A stretch of DNA of 64,000 bases, taken from the NCBI RefSeq assembly GCF_027946175.1, contig NZ_AP026671.1, forward strand, positions 1,674,001-1,738,000, in the 5' to 3' direction. Within the stretch, counting starts at the first letter, position 1, and every line of letters starts with the position of its first letter. Shown piece after piece: positions 9,124-17,653 of this stretch. The position numbers and the translations under genes are program-made. Under the pieces are notes generated by a model, which saw only the letters and a program-made list of their open reading frames with translations, was not told the DNA's origin and ran no database searches. The DNA is from Nitratiruptor tergarcus DSM 16512 (GTDB lineage: Bacteria; Campylobacterota; Campylobacteria; Campylobacterales; Nitratiruptoraceae).

Positions 9124-10019
9124 AAAATGAGGTAAAAAGAGTTATTGTTGGCCAAGAAGATATGCTTGATGCGATTATCGTGGCACTTTTGAGTGAAGGG
9201 CATATACTGTTAGAAGGGATGCCGGGACTTGCAAAAACCACCACTATTAAAACTTTTGCTCATGTTGTAGGTTTAAAATTTCAGCGTGTCCAGTTTACCC
9301 CTGATTTGCTACCAAGTGATATCATTGGAGCCAATATCTACAATCCTGCCGAGAGTAGATTTTATATAAGAAGAGGGCCCATTTTTACAAATCTCTTATT
9401 AGCAGATGAGATCAATAGAGCTCCAGCAAAGGTGCAATCAGCTCTTTTAGAGGCGATGCAGGAGCGCCAAGTTACCATTGATAAAGAAAGCTATAGACTC
9501 GATGAGCCTTTTGTAGTCATGGCAACGCAAAACCCTATTGAGCAAGAGGGAACATACAATTTACCAGAAGCACAACTCGATAGATTTATGATGAAAATAG
9601 TGCTTACATATAATACAAAAGATGAGGAGTTTGAGATACTTAATCGTTCTGAGAAAGGATTTGCTACAGATTTTGCGCAAGTTATTACAAAAGAGGATCT
9701 CTTACAGGCGAAAGAGCAGGTGAGTAAAATATTTATAGATGATGCTCTCAAGCGCTATATTCTTGATATCATCTTTGCTACACGCAAGCATCCTGATCTC
9801 TTCTATGGTTCAAGCCCAAGAGGAAGTATCGATCTGCTTAAAGCTGCGAAAGCGAAAGCTTACATGCGTGGGAGTGATTTTGTAACCCCAAGAGATATTT
9901 TAGAGATGGCCAAGCCAGTACTTAGGCATCGGGTGATACTCAGTTATGAGGCAAAAGCGAGTGGCAAAGATAGTGATAAGATTTTAGATGAGATCCTTAC
10001 AAAAGTGCCTATGCCATGA
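9102..10019 (+). CDS. moxR: MoxR-family AAA+ ATPase
   Basis: A 305-residue AAA+ protein with Walker A EGMPGLAKTT near residue 37, Walker B LLADEINRAP near residue 98, the MQERQVTI segment and the sensor motif ATQNPIEQEGTY, all standard for MoxR. MoxR proteins act as chaperones with vWA partners in metal cofactor insertion or complex assembly. Downstream of a molybdoenzyme operon a role in maturing that enzyme is possible, but the family is broad. The start lies inside the end of batD. Confidence 0.92.
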   Translation: MQIIQALKNEVKRVIVGQEDMLDAIIVALLSEGHILLEGMPGLAKTTTIKTFAHVVGLKFQRVQFTPDLLPSDIIGANIYNPAESRFYIRRGPIFTNLLLADEINRAPAKVQSALLEAMQERQVTIDKESYRLDEPFVVMATQNPIEQEGTYNLPEAQLDRFMMKIVLTYNTKDEEFEILNRSEKGFATDFAQVITKEDLLQAKEQVSKIFIDDALKRYILDIIFATRKHPDLFYGSSPRGSIDLLKAAKAKAYMRGSDFVTPRDILEMAKPVLRHRVILSYEAKASGKDSDKILDEILTKVPMP

Positions 10020-10813
10020 TTGATACACTCATAATAAAGACAAAAAGAGATGTTTTTAGTAAAAGCAGTGGTGTTTTTAGTTCCTCACAGCTAGGAGAGG
10101 GGTTTGATTTTTATGAGATGCGTGAATATAACTATGGAGAAGATGCAAGAAAAATAGACTGGCTTGTGAGTGCCAAACTGCAAAAGCCGTATGTGCGCAT
10201 CTATCAAGAAGAGAAACTGCGCAATATTGTACTTGTCTTTTTGCTTGGAGGCTCACTCTATTTTGGATCAAAGCGACTGAAAATCGAAACTCTTTTAGAA
10301 GCCTTTTTACTCATTGCTTTAAGTGGCGTGCGGATGGGAGAGAGAGTGATTGGCGTTGCCGATACGATGCAGCAGCTACCTAATATTTTCACTGTGGAGC
10401 AGTTTGTAAAAGATGTAACAGCAAGAAAGCTTCTTGGCAGGAGTGTAACACTCGATCTCCAGTCGCTCTTTTACGCAATTCATGAAAAATCACTTGTAAT
10501 CTTTTTAGGAGATTTTTTAGATCCTATAGATTTACGCCTCTTTGCTGCAAAGCATGAAGTAATTGCGCTTGTAGCGAGAGACTCTATAGAAAACACATCG
10601 TTGCATAGTGCATGTGAGGTTGTGGACTGTGAGAGTCTTAGAGAAAGAAGTGTAGTCTTTCATAAAAAGACTCTTAGCTCATACCGCTCAAATATACAGC
10701 AAGCTCTGGAGCAAAATTTTAAGGAGTTTCAAAAACTCCATATAGACTATCTGGAACTGTATGATACGGATGAGGTTTTTGGAAAATTAGCAAAATTTTT
10801 TATAGGAAGATAG
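10016..10813 (+). CDS. DUF58 protein (MoxR partner)
   Basis: A 265-residue DUF58 protein; the core motif is FYEMREYNYGEDARKIDW near residues 27-45, followed by a vWA-like C-terminal half (LVIFLGDFLDPIDLR). DUF58 proteins almost always sit next to MoxR. A hydrophobic stretch (IVLVFLLGGSLYF) near residue 70 is shorter than a usual helix pair. It overlaps moxR by 4 bp and abuts the next gene directly. Confidence 0.85.
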   Translation: MIDTLIIKTKRDVFSKSSGVFSSSQLGEGFDFYEMREYNYGEDARKIDWLVSAKLQKPYVRIYQEEKLRNIVLVFLLGGSLYFGSKRLKIETLLEAFLLIALSGVRMGERVIGVADTMQQLPNIFTVEQFVKDVTARKLLGRSVTLDLQSLFYAIHEKSLVIFLGDFLDPIDLRLFAAKHEVIALVARDSIENTSLHSACEVVDCESLRERSVVFHKKTLSSYRSNIQQALEQNFKEFQKLHIDYLELYDTDEVFGKLAKFFIGR

Positions 10814-11167
10814 ATGGAGTTGCTTCCTTTACCACCCTTTCATCATGCTTTATTGTTTGGTGTGTTTAGTATCTTTTGTATTGTAATTGTTTGGATATTG
10901 ATGCGAAGAAAAAAGCGAGAGCCTCTACCAAAACTACGCAGCAAAGAGGATATTTATACCTTTTCTAAGCAGTTGCAGCTTCTTGGAAATGATGCAGAGA
11001 TCCAAAAGCTTTTACAAGATTTAGCCCAATATAAATACTCTCCTCATCCTCCAAAACTTCCAAAAGACCTGCGCAAAAAGGCACTTGTTCTTTACAAAAG
11101 ACGCCTCCAAACTCAAAAACAGAAAGGCTTTTTACAACTTCTGCAAGCATTAAAAAAGAGGCATTGA
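10814..11167 (+). CDS. Small membrane protein of the MoxR-Bat cluster (DUF4381-like)
   Basis: A 117-residue protein with one N-terminal membrane helix (HALLFGVFSIFCIVIVWILM), an RRKKRE stop-transfer segment and a basic helical cytoplasmic tail. Position directly after DUF58 and the topology match the DUF4381 proteins of MoxR operons; sequence alone is too divergent to be sure. The ATG directly follows the upstream stop codon. It is the last gene of the run that began at 4117. Confidence 0.6.
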   Translation: MELLPLPPFHHALLFGVFSIFCIVIVWILMRRKKREPLPKLRSKEDIYTFSKQLQLLGNDAEIQKLLQDLAQYKYSPHPPKLPKDLRKKALVLYKRRLQTQKQKGFLQLLQALKKRH

Positions 11168-11244
11168 CTAAACAGACCCAATAAGAGTGTAAATTTTTTA
11201 CCACTCCAAAAAGTTCAAAGTGCAAAAAGCTACGCTGCCCTTCG

Positions 11245-11261
11245 AGTGCGATGCACTTTTT
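11245..11261 (+). terminator. Possible terminator after the Bat cluster
   Basis: AGTGC-GAT-GCACT is a 5-bp stem followed by a T run. A wider pairing of AAAGTGCA with TGCACTTT exists around it. The stem is short, so this is tentative. Confidence 0.4.
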
Positions 11262-11321
11262 AACGCTTTTTCTTGGTTAAACTTACAACTGTTTCACTCT
11301 ATTTACTCAGTACCAAAAATA

Positions 11322-11335
11322 TTGATATGTATCAA
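11322..11335 (+). promoter_or_regulatory. Fnr-type box, perfect palindrome, with -10 at class II distance
   Basis: TTGATATGTATCAA is a perfect TTGAT-N4-ATCAA site. TATAAT at 11358-11363 starts 29.5 bp from its centre, which puts the box at about -41.5. It should activate the DUF2249/NnrS-like/MIP18/DUF1858 operon. Confidence 0.85.
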
Positions 11336-11396
11336 TGACATTCCAGTGACACACCATTATAATTAGGAGTAAATTTATCTTAATTAGGAGGTTGCT

Positions 11397-11744
11397 ATGG
11401 AAGTTATTCCACAGGATGCACAAAAGGTCGAAGTTGAAGGAGCAACGGTAGATTTTTATAAATTTCAAAAGGATGGTGTTACTTACTACGCTTTTGATAC
11501 ATCACGATGTGGTCCTCCTGAACCTATGGTCAATGCAATGGCAGGACTCAAACTCATTACTTCACCAGATGTGAAACTCATAATGATTAATCACAAAATG
11601 CCTATGGGGCTTTTGAATAAGATTGAAGAAAACTTCAATATAGAAAAAGAGAATCTCGATGATGGAAGAGTGAAACTGGTTTTTAGTTATAAGCCAGGAG
11701 CGAGTGAAAAAGCAGATCTTGCAGATAGCGCCTGTCACGGTTAA
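11397..11744 (+). CDS. DUF2249-like protein, first gene of an Fnr-box operon
   Basis: A 115-residue cytoplasmic protein. The spacing of a TSRCGPPEPMVNAMAGL motif near residue 38, then a hydrophobic strand, then HKMPMGLLNKIEENF matches the pattern of DUF2249 domains (an acidic start, a PPEP-type turn, and a P-x-x-L-L helix). It also has a C-terminal Cys-His (ACHG). DUF2249 domains often occur near nitrogen-oxide and hemerythrin genes, but their biochemistry is poorly known. A strong AGGAGG Shine-Dalgarno precedes the ATG, and an Fnr-type box lies about 60 bp upstream. Confidence 0.65.
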   Translation: MEVIPQDAQKVEVEGATVDFYKFQKDGVTYYAFDTSRCGPPEPMVNAMAGLKLITSPDVKLIMINHKMPMGLLNKIEENFNIEKENLDDGRVKLVFSYKPGASEKADLADSACHG

Positions 11745-11758
11745 AAAGGAGGGGGAGG

Positions 11759-13006
11759 GTGTTTAATATTTCCAAAGATTTTGCGCCACCATTTTCATTA
11801 ATATCACCATTTTTCGTTGCTGGTGTTGTCTTCTATCTACTAGCAACTGTGGCGTTGCTATTTTACGGGGTAGATTTCTCCTACATGCAGCCTCAAATTG
11901 CTGGATGGGTACATCTCTTTTTGCTTGGCTATGTAATGATGATAATTTTTGGGGCAATGGCGCAGCTTATTCCAGTAGTTTTAGAGACAGGACACTTTAG
12001 TGTAGATTGGTACTATCTTATCTTTCCACTGCTATTAGTAGGTGTTGTTGGATTAGTAATAGGTTTTTGGCTAGATCCTTTATGGCTCAGTTTTGGTGGC
12101 ATATTTGTACTCATTGCAATGATTATTTTTGCAATTGATGTATTTTTGACGGTAAAAAAGAGTAGTATTGATACCTTTGTGCTTAAAGCTGTGAAATATT
12201 CCAATATCTTTTTACTCCTAGGAATTTTGAGCGGGTTTTTGATGGCTTTGACACTTAGTGGATTTATGGGAGTCGATATTGCACAGGTACTTAAACTCCA
12301 TGTTTTTGCTGTTGTTGGAGGGTATGTACTCCTTACAATTTATGGCATTAGTCTTGTATTGCTTCCTATGTTTGGTTTAGCCCACGGTTTTGATGAAAAA
12401 CCTGTACACAAAGCACTCTGGCTTATGGTGGCTGCAGTTGGATCTATTTTTATAGCAGTTTTGTTTGATTGGCAAATTTTTGCATATATGAGCTATATCT
12501 TTGCTCTTCTCTCAGTCGCACTCTATTTTTATCAGGTTTTTCTCATCTACAAAACACGTGTACGCAAAGAGCTTGATATATGGTATCGCTCTATGCTCTT
12601 TGGGTATGCAAGCTTTATGCTCGCTACAATTTTAGGAGTGCTCTATCTTTTGAGTGGACTCCAAAGTAGCCATCTCTTATATGGAATGTTTTGGTTTTTG
12701 TTTGTTTTTTTCATTTTTCTCATAAATGGGCATTTGTATAAAATAGTTCCGTTTTTAGTCTGGTTTCATAGATTTAGCGATCTCGTAGGCAAGCAAAAGG
12801 TACCAATGCTCCATGAGATGTATCCAAAAAAGCAGGCTGATTATCAGTTCTTTTTTACTGCTCTTGGAACTTTGTTTGTTGGTGTTGGATTGATAGCAAA
12901 TAATGTGCAGTTATTCCATGCAGGTGGGAGCTTTATGGTAGCTGGAGCTCTCTTTTTAGTTACAAGCCTTCGATGGATGTTACAGTTTAGGAGTACACAT
13001 GGCTAA
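11759..13006 (+). CDS. Polytopic membrane protein, NnrS / heme-copper-oxidase-subunit-I-like
   Basis: A 415-residue protein with about 12 membrane helices. Histidines sit at the edges of or inside helices in places reminiscent of NnrS or short subunit-I-like proteins: GWVHLFLLGYVMMIIFGAMA, VLKLHVFAVVGGYVLL, INGHLYKIVPFLVWFHRF. NnrS is a heme and copper membrane protein tied to NO stress; the assignment here rests on topology, histidine positions and neighbours, not on an alignment. The start is a GTG after a long purine-rich GGAGGGGGAGGG Shine-Dalgarno. It overlaps the MIP18 gene by 8 bp. Confidence 0.6.
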   Translation: MFNISKDFAPPFSLISPFFVAGVVFYLLATVALLFYGVDFSYMQPQIAGWVHLFLLGYVMMIIFGAMAQLIPVVLETGHFSVDWYYLIFPLLLVGVVGLVIGFWLDPLWLSFGGIFVLIAMIIFAIDVFLTVKKSSIDTFVLKAVKYSNIFLLLGILSGFLMALTLSGFMGVDIAQVLKLHVFAVVGGYVLLTIYGISLVLLPMFGLAHGFDEKPVHKALWLMVAAVGSIFIAVLFDWQIFAYMSYIFALLSVALYFYQVFLIYKTRVRKELDIWYRSMLFGYASFMLATILGVLYLLSGLQSSHLLYGMFWFLFVFFIFLINGHLYKIVPFLVWFHRFSDLVGKQKVPMLHEMYPKKQADYQFFFTALGTLFVGVGLIANNVQLFHAGGSFMVAGALFLVTSLRWMLQFRSTHG

Positions 13007-13307
13007 GGTGACAAAAGAGCAAGTCTATGATGCGATACGCACTGTTATAGATCCCGAAGTGGGATTTAATCTTGTGGATCTTGGACTTATCTATGATGTA
13101 GATATCGATGAAGAGAATAATGTACATGTAAAAATGACACTCTCCACACGGGGATGTCCACTGCATCAGATGATGCAGCAGTGGGTGAAGGAGGCGGTAG
13201 AGCGCATACCTGATGTAAAAAGTGTAGAGGTAGAGATTGTTTGGGATCCACCTTGGAATATCTCTATGGCGAGTGATGTTGTGAAAAAAGCGCTGGGGGC
13301 GAAGTGA
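12999..13307 (+). CDS. MIP18/DUF59-family Fe-S assembly protein (PaaD/SufT-like)
   Basis: A 102-residue protein with the family hallmarks DPEVGFNLVDLGLIYDV near residue 18, LSTRGCPL near residue 48 with the conserved cysteine, and VWDPPW near residue 86. Members help to assemble or deliver iron-sulfur clusters. In an operon with an NnrS-like protein and a DUF1858 (ScdA_N-like) protein, repair of clusters damaged by NO is a reasonable inference. It overlaps both neighbours by a few bases. Confidence 0.85.
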   Translation: MAKVTKEQVYDAIRTVIDPEVGFNLVDLGLIYDVDIDEENNVHVKMTLSTRGCPLHQMMQQWVKEAVERIPDVKSVEVEIVWDPPWNISMASDVVKKALGAK

Positions 13308-13531
13308 GAGAGCTGCAAAGCTTTCTGCGCCACTTCTATGGCGCAGGGATTCTGTTTTTTTACTATATGAAGTGGCCTATAGTATTAGGTCTGCCAGTAC
13401 TCTACTTTTATCTTGGTTATCCAAGATATTGGCTACTCGATTTGCTGTGGCTCTACTGCCTTGGACTTATAATCAAAGATATTGTTGTGGTTGTTTTACG
13501 CTGGAAGAGAGGAGAGAAGATATGGAGATAA
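13304..13531 (+). CDS. Small two-helix membrane protein, unknown
   Basis: A 75-residue protein starting with GTG, whose start overlaps the MIP18 stop codon. It has two hydrophobic helices (about residues 24-40 and 43-64) and a basic C-terminus (RWKRGEKIWR). I do not recognise it. Tight overlap on both sides (4 and 10 bp) supports that it is translated. Confidence 0.6.
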   Translation: MRELQSFLRHFYGAGILFFYYMKWPIVLGLPVLYFYLGYPRYWLLDLLWLYCLGLIIKDIVVVVLRWKRGEKIWR

Positions 13532-14019
13532 CACTCGATACAAAAATTTATGATTTACTTCAAGAGTATCCATTTTTAGAAGAGGAACTCATAAAAATCA
13601 ATCCAAAATTTAAAAAGCTCAAAAATCCCATTTTGCGTAGAACTGTTGCAAGAGTAGCTTCAATCAAACAAGCAGCAGCTGTAGGTGGTATGGATGCGGT
13701 AGAGCTGCTCAATGCATTGCGCAAGCGGGTGGGGCAAGAGCCAGTAGAAGTGGAAGTTACAAAAGAGCAAGAGAGTGCTCCTAGTTGGATTGCGCAAGAG
13801 CCAAAAGCTATTTTGGATGCAAATGAGCTTTTAGATAGTGGCAAAAACCCTTTGGCTGAGATGAGTAAACTTTTAAAAACGTTGCAAGAAGGTGATATTA
13901 TTTTGCTTAAATCCGATTTTAAACCAGAGCCCTTGATTGAGGAGATGCGCAAAAAAGGTATTGCAGTCTTCTCCCAGCAAGTGGGAGAGAGTGAGTTTTT
14001 TACTTATTTGAAGAAATAG
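13522..14019 (+). CDS. DUF1858 plus DUF2249-like protein
   Basis: A 165-residue protein starting at the ATG at 13522. Residues 1-70 match the DUF1858/ScdA_N pattern (LDTKIYDLLQEYPFLEEELI, then NPILRRTVARVASIKQAA). Residues about 95-165 look like a second DUF2249 domain (LDANELLDSGKNPLAEM, then LKSDFKPEPLIEEMRKKG). ScdA_N is the N-terminal domain of the RIC di-iron cluster repair proteins. The operon therefore contains two DUF2249-like domains. It converges on the FmdE-like gene with a 20-bp overlap. Confidence 0.65.
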   Translation: MEITLDTKIYDLLQEYPFLEEELIKINPKFKKLKNPILRRTVARVASIKQAAAVGGMDAVELLNALRKRVGQEPVEVEVTKEQESAPSWIAQEPKAILDANELLDSGKNPLAEMSKLLKTLQEGDIILLKSDFKPEPLIEEMRKKGIAVFSQQVGESEFFTYLKK

Positions 14020-14611
14020 TAAGAACTCTGTTCCAATTCTCTTTGTTAAGTAAAATCTTCTCAACACGCTCTTGCCAAAGGGACTGGAACATCTTTTTCT
14101 CCTCTATACCTGCTTTCCCCATTATAAGTAGTTGCATAAGCTCTTTCATTTTTGGATTTGGCGGCACACTTGATGGATCGTAAGCTAGATCTACATACTC
14201 CCCGTTATCTACTCGCTCAAGTCTTACTTGCCCTGATATCGGAGCATCATAAAAAAGTTTATTGCTTCTATTAAATCTGCCCCCTATACCCTTAAAGCCT
14301 GCTTCATCGCTTACACCGCAAATGTAGGCAATGGTATTACCGATGACCCCATTAACCTCTGCATCCTTTTTCCCTTTGACTAAAACTTTTATTTCACCTC
14401 TGTGGGGCATTGCATCAGGAAAGAGTTTTTCAAGCCCAAGTTTTGCCATAAGGTATGCACCTGCGACAGTAGGGCAAGAGTGACCAGCAAATTTCACCAC
14501 ATCTAAATAGGTGATCTCTATAACGCCAGATTCTATTGCACCAAGAAAATCTGCAAGAGGATCATAGAGCATTATCGATTCCACACGGTCAAAAAACTCT
14601 GGATATGTCAT
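14000..14611 (-). CDS. FmdE-like domain protein
   Basis: About 203 residues, starting at the ATG at 14611, which has AAAGGAT upstream. The signature KFAGHSCPTVAGAYLMAKLG is that of the FmdE domain, found in formylmethanofuran dehydrogenase subunit E and in many bacterial proteins of unknown role. The conserved Cys/His could bind a metal. The C-terminal zinc ribbon of archaeal FmdE is not present. An Fnr-type box with a well-spaced -10 lies upstream on this strand, which ties it to the denitrification genes. Function unknown. Confidence 0.65.
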   Translation of the reverse strand: MTYPEFFDRVESIMLYDPLADFLGAIESGVIEITYLDVVKFAGHSCPTVAGAYLMAKLGLEKLFPDAMPHRGEIKVLVKGKKDAEVNGVIGNTIAYICGVSDEAGFKGIGGRFNRSNKLFYDAPISGQVRLERVDNGEYVDLAYDPSSVPPNPKMKELMQLLIMGKAGIEEKKMFQSLWQERVEKILLNKENWNRVLTISSNK

Positions 14612-14665
14612 AAGGATCCTTTGTTTAAAATTTTTTAATGATAACAAAAAATGATTCAAAAAAAG

Positions 14666-14679
14666 TTGACTAAAATCAA
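14666..14679 (-). promoter_or_regulatory. Fnr-type box for the FmdE-like gene
   Basis: TTGACTAAAATCAA on the + strand. On the - strand the hexamer TATCAT (14643-14638) begins 29.5 bp from the box centre, which is class II geometry for the FmdE-like gene. The nap box is only 49 bp further on, so the intergenic region carries two sites. Confidence 0.7.
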
Positions 14680-14727
14680 AATAGGAGTAATTTTATCTTA
14701 ATTTATTCTTGGGAGTTTTAATTAAAT

Positions 14728-14741
14728 TTGATTTATGTCAA
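14728..14741 (+). promoter_or_regulatory. Fnr-type box of the nap operon
   Basis: TTGATTTATGTCAA, one base off the ideal palindrome. TAAAAT at 14764-14769 begins 29.5 bp from the centre, giving -41.5 geometry for napA transcription. Confidence 0.8.
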
Positions 14742-14822
14742 GGATTAAATAACCTTATACTTGTAAAATGGATAGTGTGAAAAAATACGCTTATCATGTA
14801 AGCAGTAAAAGAGGAGGCTTCA

Positions 14823-17633
14823 ATGGCTTTAAGTAGACGTGATTTTCTCAAAAGCACAGCTGCAGCAGCTGCGGCGAGTGCAGTGGGACTGAGTGTTCCA
14901 AAAGAGATGGAAGCTGCCGCAAACAAGGCAGAGGCTGGATGGCGCTGGGATAAAGCGGTGTGCCGCTTCTGTGGTACGGGATGTGGTATTATGGTTGCTA
15001 CCAAAGATGACCGCATCGTTGCAGTCAAAGGTGACCCATTAGCTCCAGTTAACCGTGGTCTTAACTGTATCAAAGGATACTTTACAGCAAAAATTATGTA
15101 TGGAGCTGACAGACTCAAAACTCCACTCCTTCGTATGAATGATAAAGGGGAGTTTGATAAAAAAGGAAAATTCCGCCCAGTTAGTTGGAAACGAGCTTTT
15201 GATGAGATGGAAAAGCAGTTCAAGAGAGCTTACAATGAGCTTGGACCAACTGGTGTGGCATTCTTTGGTTCTGGTCAGTACACTGTCCAGGAAGGATATG
15301 CTGCTGCTAAACTTATGAAAGCTGGATTTAGAAGCAACAACATCGACCCAAATGCACGCCACTGTATGGCAAGTGCCGTTGCTGGATTTATCCAGACGTT
15401 TGGTATAGATGAGCCAGCAGGATGTTATGACGATATCGAGCTTACTGATACTATCGTGCTTTGGGGTTCTAATATGGCAGAGATGCACCCAATTTTGTGG
15501 GCGCGCTGTACCGATAGAAAGCTTTCAAACCCAGATAAAGTAAAAGTTGTAGTACTCTCAACCTATACGCACAGAAGCTGTGACTTAGCAGATGATGTAA
15601 TTATCTTCAAGCCAAACACAGACCTTGCTATTTGGAACTATATTGCTAGAAGTATTGTTTATGATCATCCAGATGCAATCGATTGGAAATTTGTAAAAGA
15701 GTATACTGTCTTTGCTACCGGATATCCTGACATCGGCTACGGTATGAGAAATCCAAAACATGCCGAAAAGCTTGGATATAGCAAGAAAGAGATGGAGACA
15801 GTATGGCATCAAGATCATAAAAAACTCTCAGAAGAGGAGAAGAAAGCCCTTGCTCCATTTGGATATGGTAAAACTGACGTAATGAAGATGAAGCATGCTA
15901 AAGCTGCAGGTAAACACTGGGCTATCAGCTTTGAAGATTTCAAAAAATCACTTGAACCATATACGCTTGATTATGTAGCAAAAGTAGCTAAAGGTGATCC
16001 TGATGAGAGCCTTGAGAGCTTCAAAGCAAAACTTAAAAGACTCAAAGATCTCTATGTAGAAAAAGGGCGAAAAGTTGTAAGCTTCTGGACAATGGGTATG
16101 AACCAGCACACCAGAGGTACTTGGGATAATGAGCTTAGCTACGTAGTACACTTCTTACTTGGTAAACAAGCCAAACCAGGTGATGGAGCATTCTCACTTA
16201 CTGGACAGCCAAGTGCATGTGGTACAGCACGTGAAGTTGGTACATTTGCTCATAGACTACCAGCAGATATGGTTGTATTCAATCCTAAACATAGAGCAAT
16301 TTCTGAAAAAATCTGGAAACTTCCTAAAGGAACGCTCAATCCAAAAGTGGGAAGCCATATCGTAAAAATTATGCGTGATCTTGAAGATGGCAAAATCAAA
16401 TTTGCTTGGGTACATGTATGTAACCCATGGCAAGATACTGCTAACGCGAACCACTGGATCAAAGCAGCACGTACAATGGATAACTTTATCGTTGTGAGTG
16501 ATGGTTATCCAGGAATTAGTGCAAAAGTTGCAGACTTAATCTTGCCAAGTGCAATGATATATGAAAAATGGGGAGCATACGGAAATGCTGAACGCCGTAC
16601 GCAGCACTGGAGACAGCAAGTAACGCCAGTGGGTGATGCGATGCCAGATATTTGGCAGTATACTGAGTTTGCGAAACGATTTAAACTCAAAGAGGTATGG
16701 AAAGAGTGGAAACTTCCTGATGGAACAGTACTTCCAAACGTGCTTGATGAAGCGAAAAAGATGGGATATAGCCCAGATGATACACTCTTTGATGTACTCT
16801 TTGCAAATGACTACTATAGAAGCTTCAAATGGCCAGATCCTATTGGAGAAGGATTTGCTAATACTGAAGCTGAAGGTGACAAGCGTAATGTCATTGGTGC
16901 AGATGGTAAACCGTGGAAAGGGTATGGATTCTTTATCCAAAAAGCTCTTTGGGAAGAGTATAGAAAATTTGGTGAAGGACGTGGTCACGACTATGCGCCA
17001 TTTGATGTTTACCATAAAGTTAGAGGTCTACGTTGGCCAGTTGTAAATGGTAAAGATACACCATGGAGATTTAATGTCAACTACGATCCTTATGCGAAAC
17101 GTGAAAAAGAGCTTGGCCATGTGAAAGGTGAGTTTGCATTCTATGGACATGCACTCAAAGCTATTCCACAAGGCTCACTCTCTGGTCCAGATAAATCTAA
17201 GCCAAAAATTCACTTGCCAAACAAAGCAAAAATCTTTGCAAGACCTTACATGGAGCCACCTGAAAAACCAGATAGCTACTATGATACATGGCTCTGTACA
17301 GGACGTGTGCTTGAGCATTGGCACAGTGGTACTATGACTATGAGAGTTCCTGAGCTCTATAGAGCGGTTCCAGAGGCTCTATGCTATATGCATCCAGAAG
17401 ATGCGAAAAAACGTGGTGTAAAACGTGGTGAACTTGTATGGATTGAGAGCCGCCGCGGTAAAATCAAAGCAAGAGTTGAGACAAGAGGTCGTAACCGTCC
17501 GCCACGTGGACTCGTATTTGTACCTTGGTTTGATGAGAGGGTATATATCAACAAAGTTACTCTTGATGCAACATGTCCAATCTCTAAACAGACAGATTAC
17601 AAAAAATGTGCTGTAAGGATTACAAAGGCGTAA
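14823..17633 (+). CDS. napA: Periplasmic nitrate reductase catalytic subunit NapA
   Basis: A 936-residue molybdenum enzyme reducing nitrate to nitrite in the periplasm. It has a Tat signal (SRRDFLK at residues 4-10) and a [4Fe-4S] site at Cys47-Cys50-Cys54 with the fourth ligand in NRGLNCIKG. The Mo-ligand cysteine is in ARHCMASAV near residue 182, and there is a C-terminal dinucleotide-binding domain. The length and the insertion around residues 330-400 fit the epsilon-type NapA. It is first in the order napAGHBFLD typical of Campylobacterota, which lacks napC; electrons come from menaquinol through NapGH. It is preceded by GAGGAGG and controlled by the Fnr-type box upstream. Confidence 0.97.
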   Translation: MALSRRDFLKSTAAAAAASAVGLSVPKEMEAAANKAEAGWRWDKAVCRFCGTGCGIMVATKDDRIVAVKGDPLAPVNRGLNCIKGYFTAKIMYGADRLKTPLLRMNDKGEFDKKGKFRPVSWKRAFDEMEKQFKRAYNELGPTGVAFFGSGQYTVQEGYAAAKLMKAGFRSNNIDPNARHCMASAVAGFIQTFGIDEPAGCYDDIELTDTIVLWGSNMAEMHPILWARCTDRKLSNPDKVKVVVLSTYTHRSCDLADDVIIFKPNTDLAIWNYIARSIVYDHPDAIDWKFVKEYTVFATGYPDIGYGMRNPKHAEKLGYSKKEMETVWHQDHKKLSEEEKKALAPFGYGKTDVMKMKHAKAAGKHWAISFEDFKKSLEPYTLDYVAKVAKGDPDESLESFKAKLKRLKDLYVEKGRKVVSFWTMGMNQHTRGTWDNELSYVVHFLLGKQAKPGDGAFSLTGQPSACGTAREVGTFAHRLPADMVVFNPKHRAISEKIWKLPKGTLNPKVGSHIVKIMRDLEDGKIKFAWVHVCNPWQDTANANHWIKAARTMDNFIVVSDGYPGISAKVADLILPSAMIYEKWGAYGNAERRTQHWRQQVTPVGDAMPDIWQYTEFAKRFKLKEVWKEWKLPDGTVLPNVLDEAKKMGYSPDDTLFDVLFANDYYRSFKWPDPIGEGFANTEAEGDKRNVIGADGKPWKGYGFFIQKALWEEYRKFGEGRGHDYAPFDVYHKVRGLRWPVVNGKDTPWRFNVNYDPYAKREKELGHVKGEFAFYGHALKAIPQGSLSGPDKSKPKIHLPNKAKIFARPYMEPPEKPDSYYDTWLCTGRVLEHWHSGTMTMRVPELYRAVPEALCYMHPEDAKKRGVKRGELVWIESRRGKIKARVETRGRNRPPRGLVFVPWFDERVYINKVTLDATCPISKQTDYKKCAVRITKA

Positions 17634-17653
17634 TGCCTTAAGGGGAGGGGATA

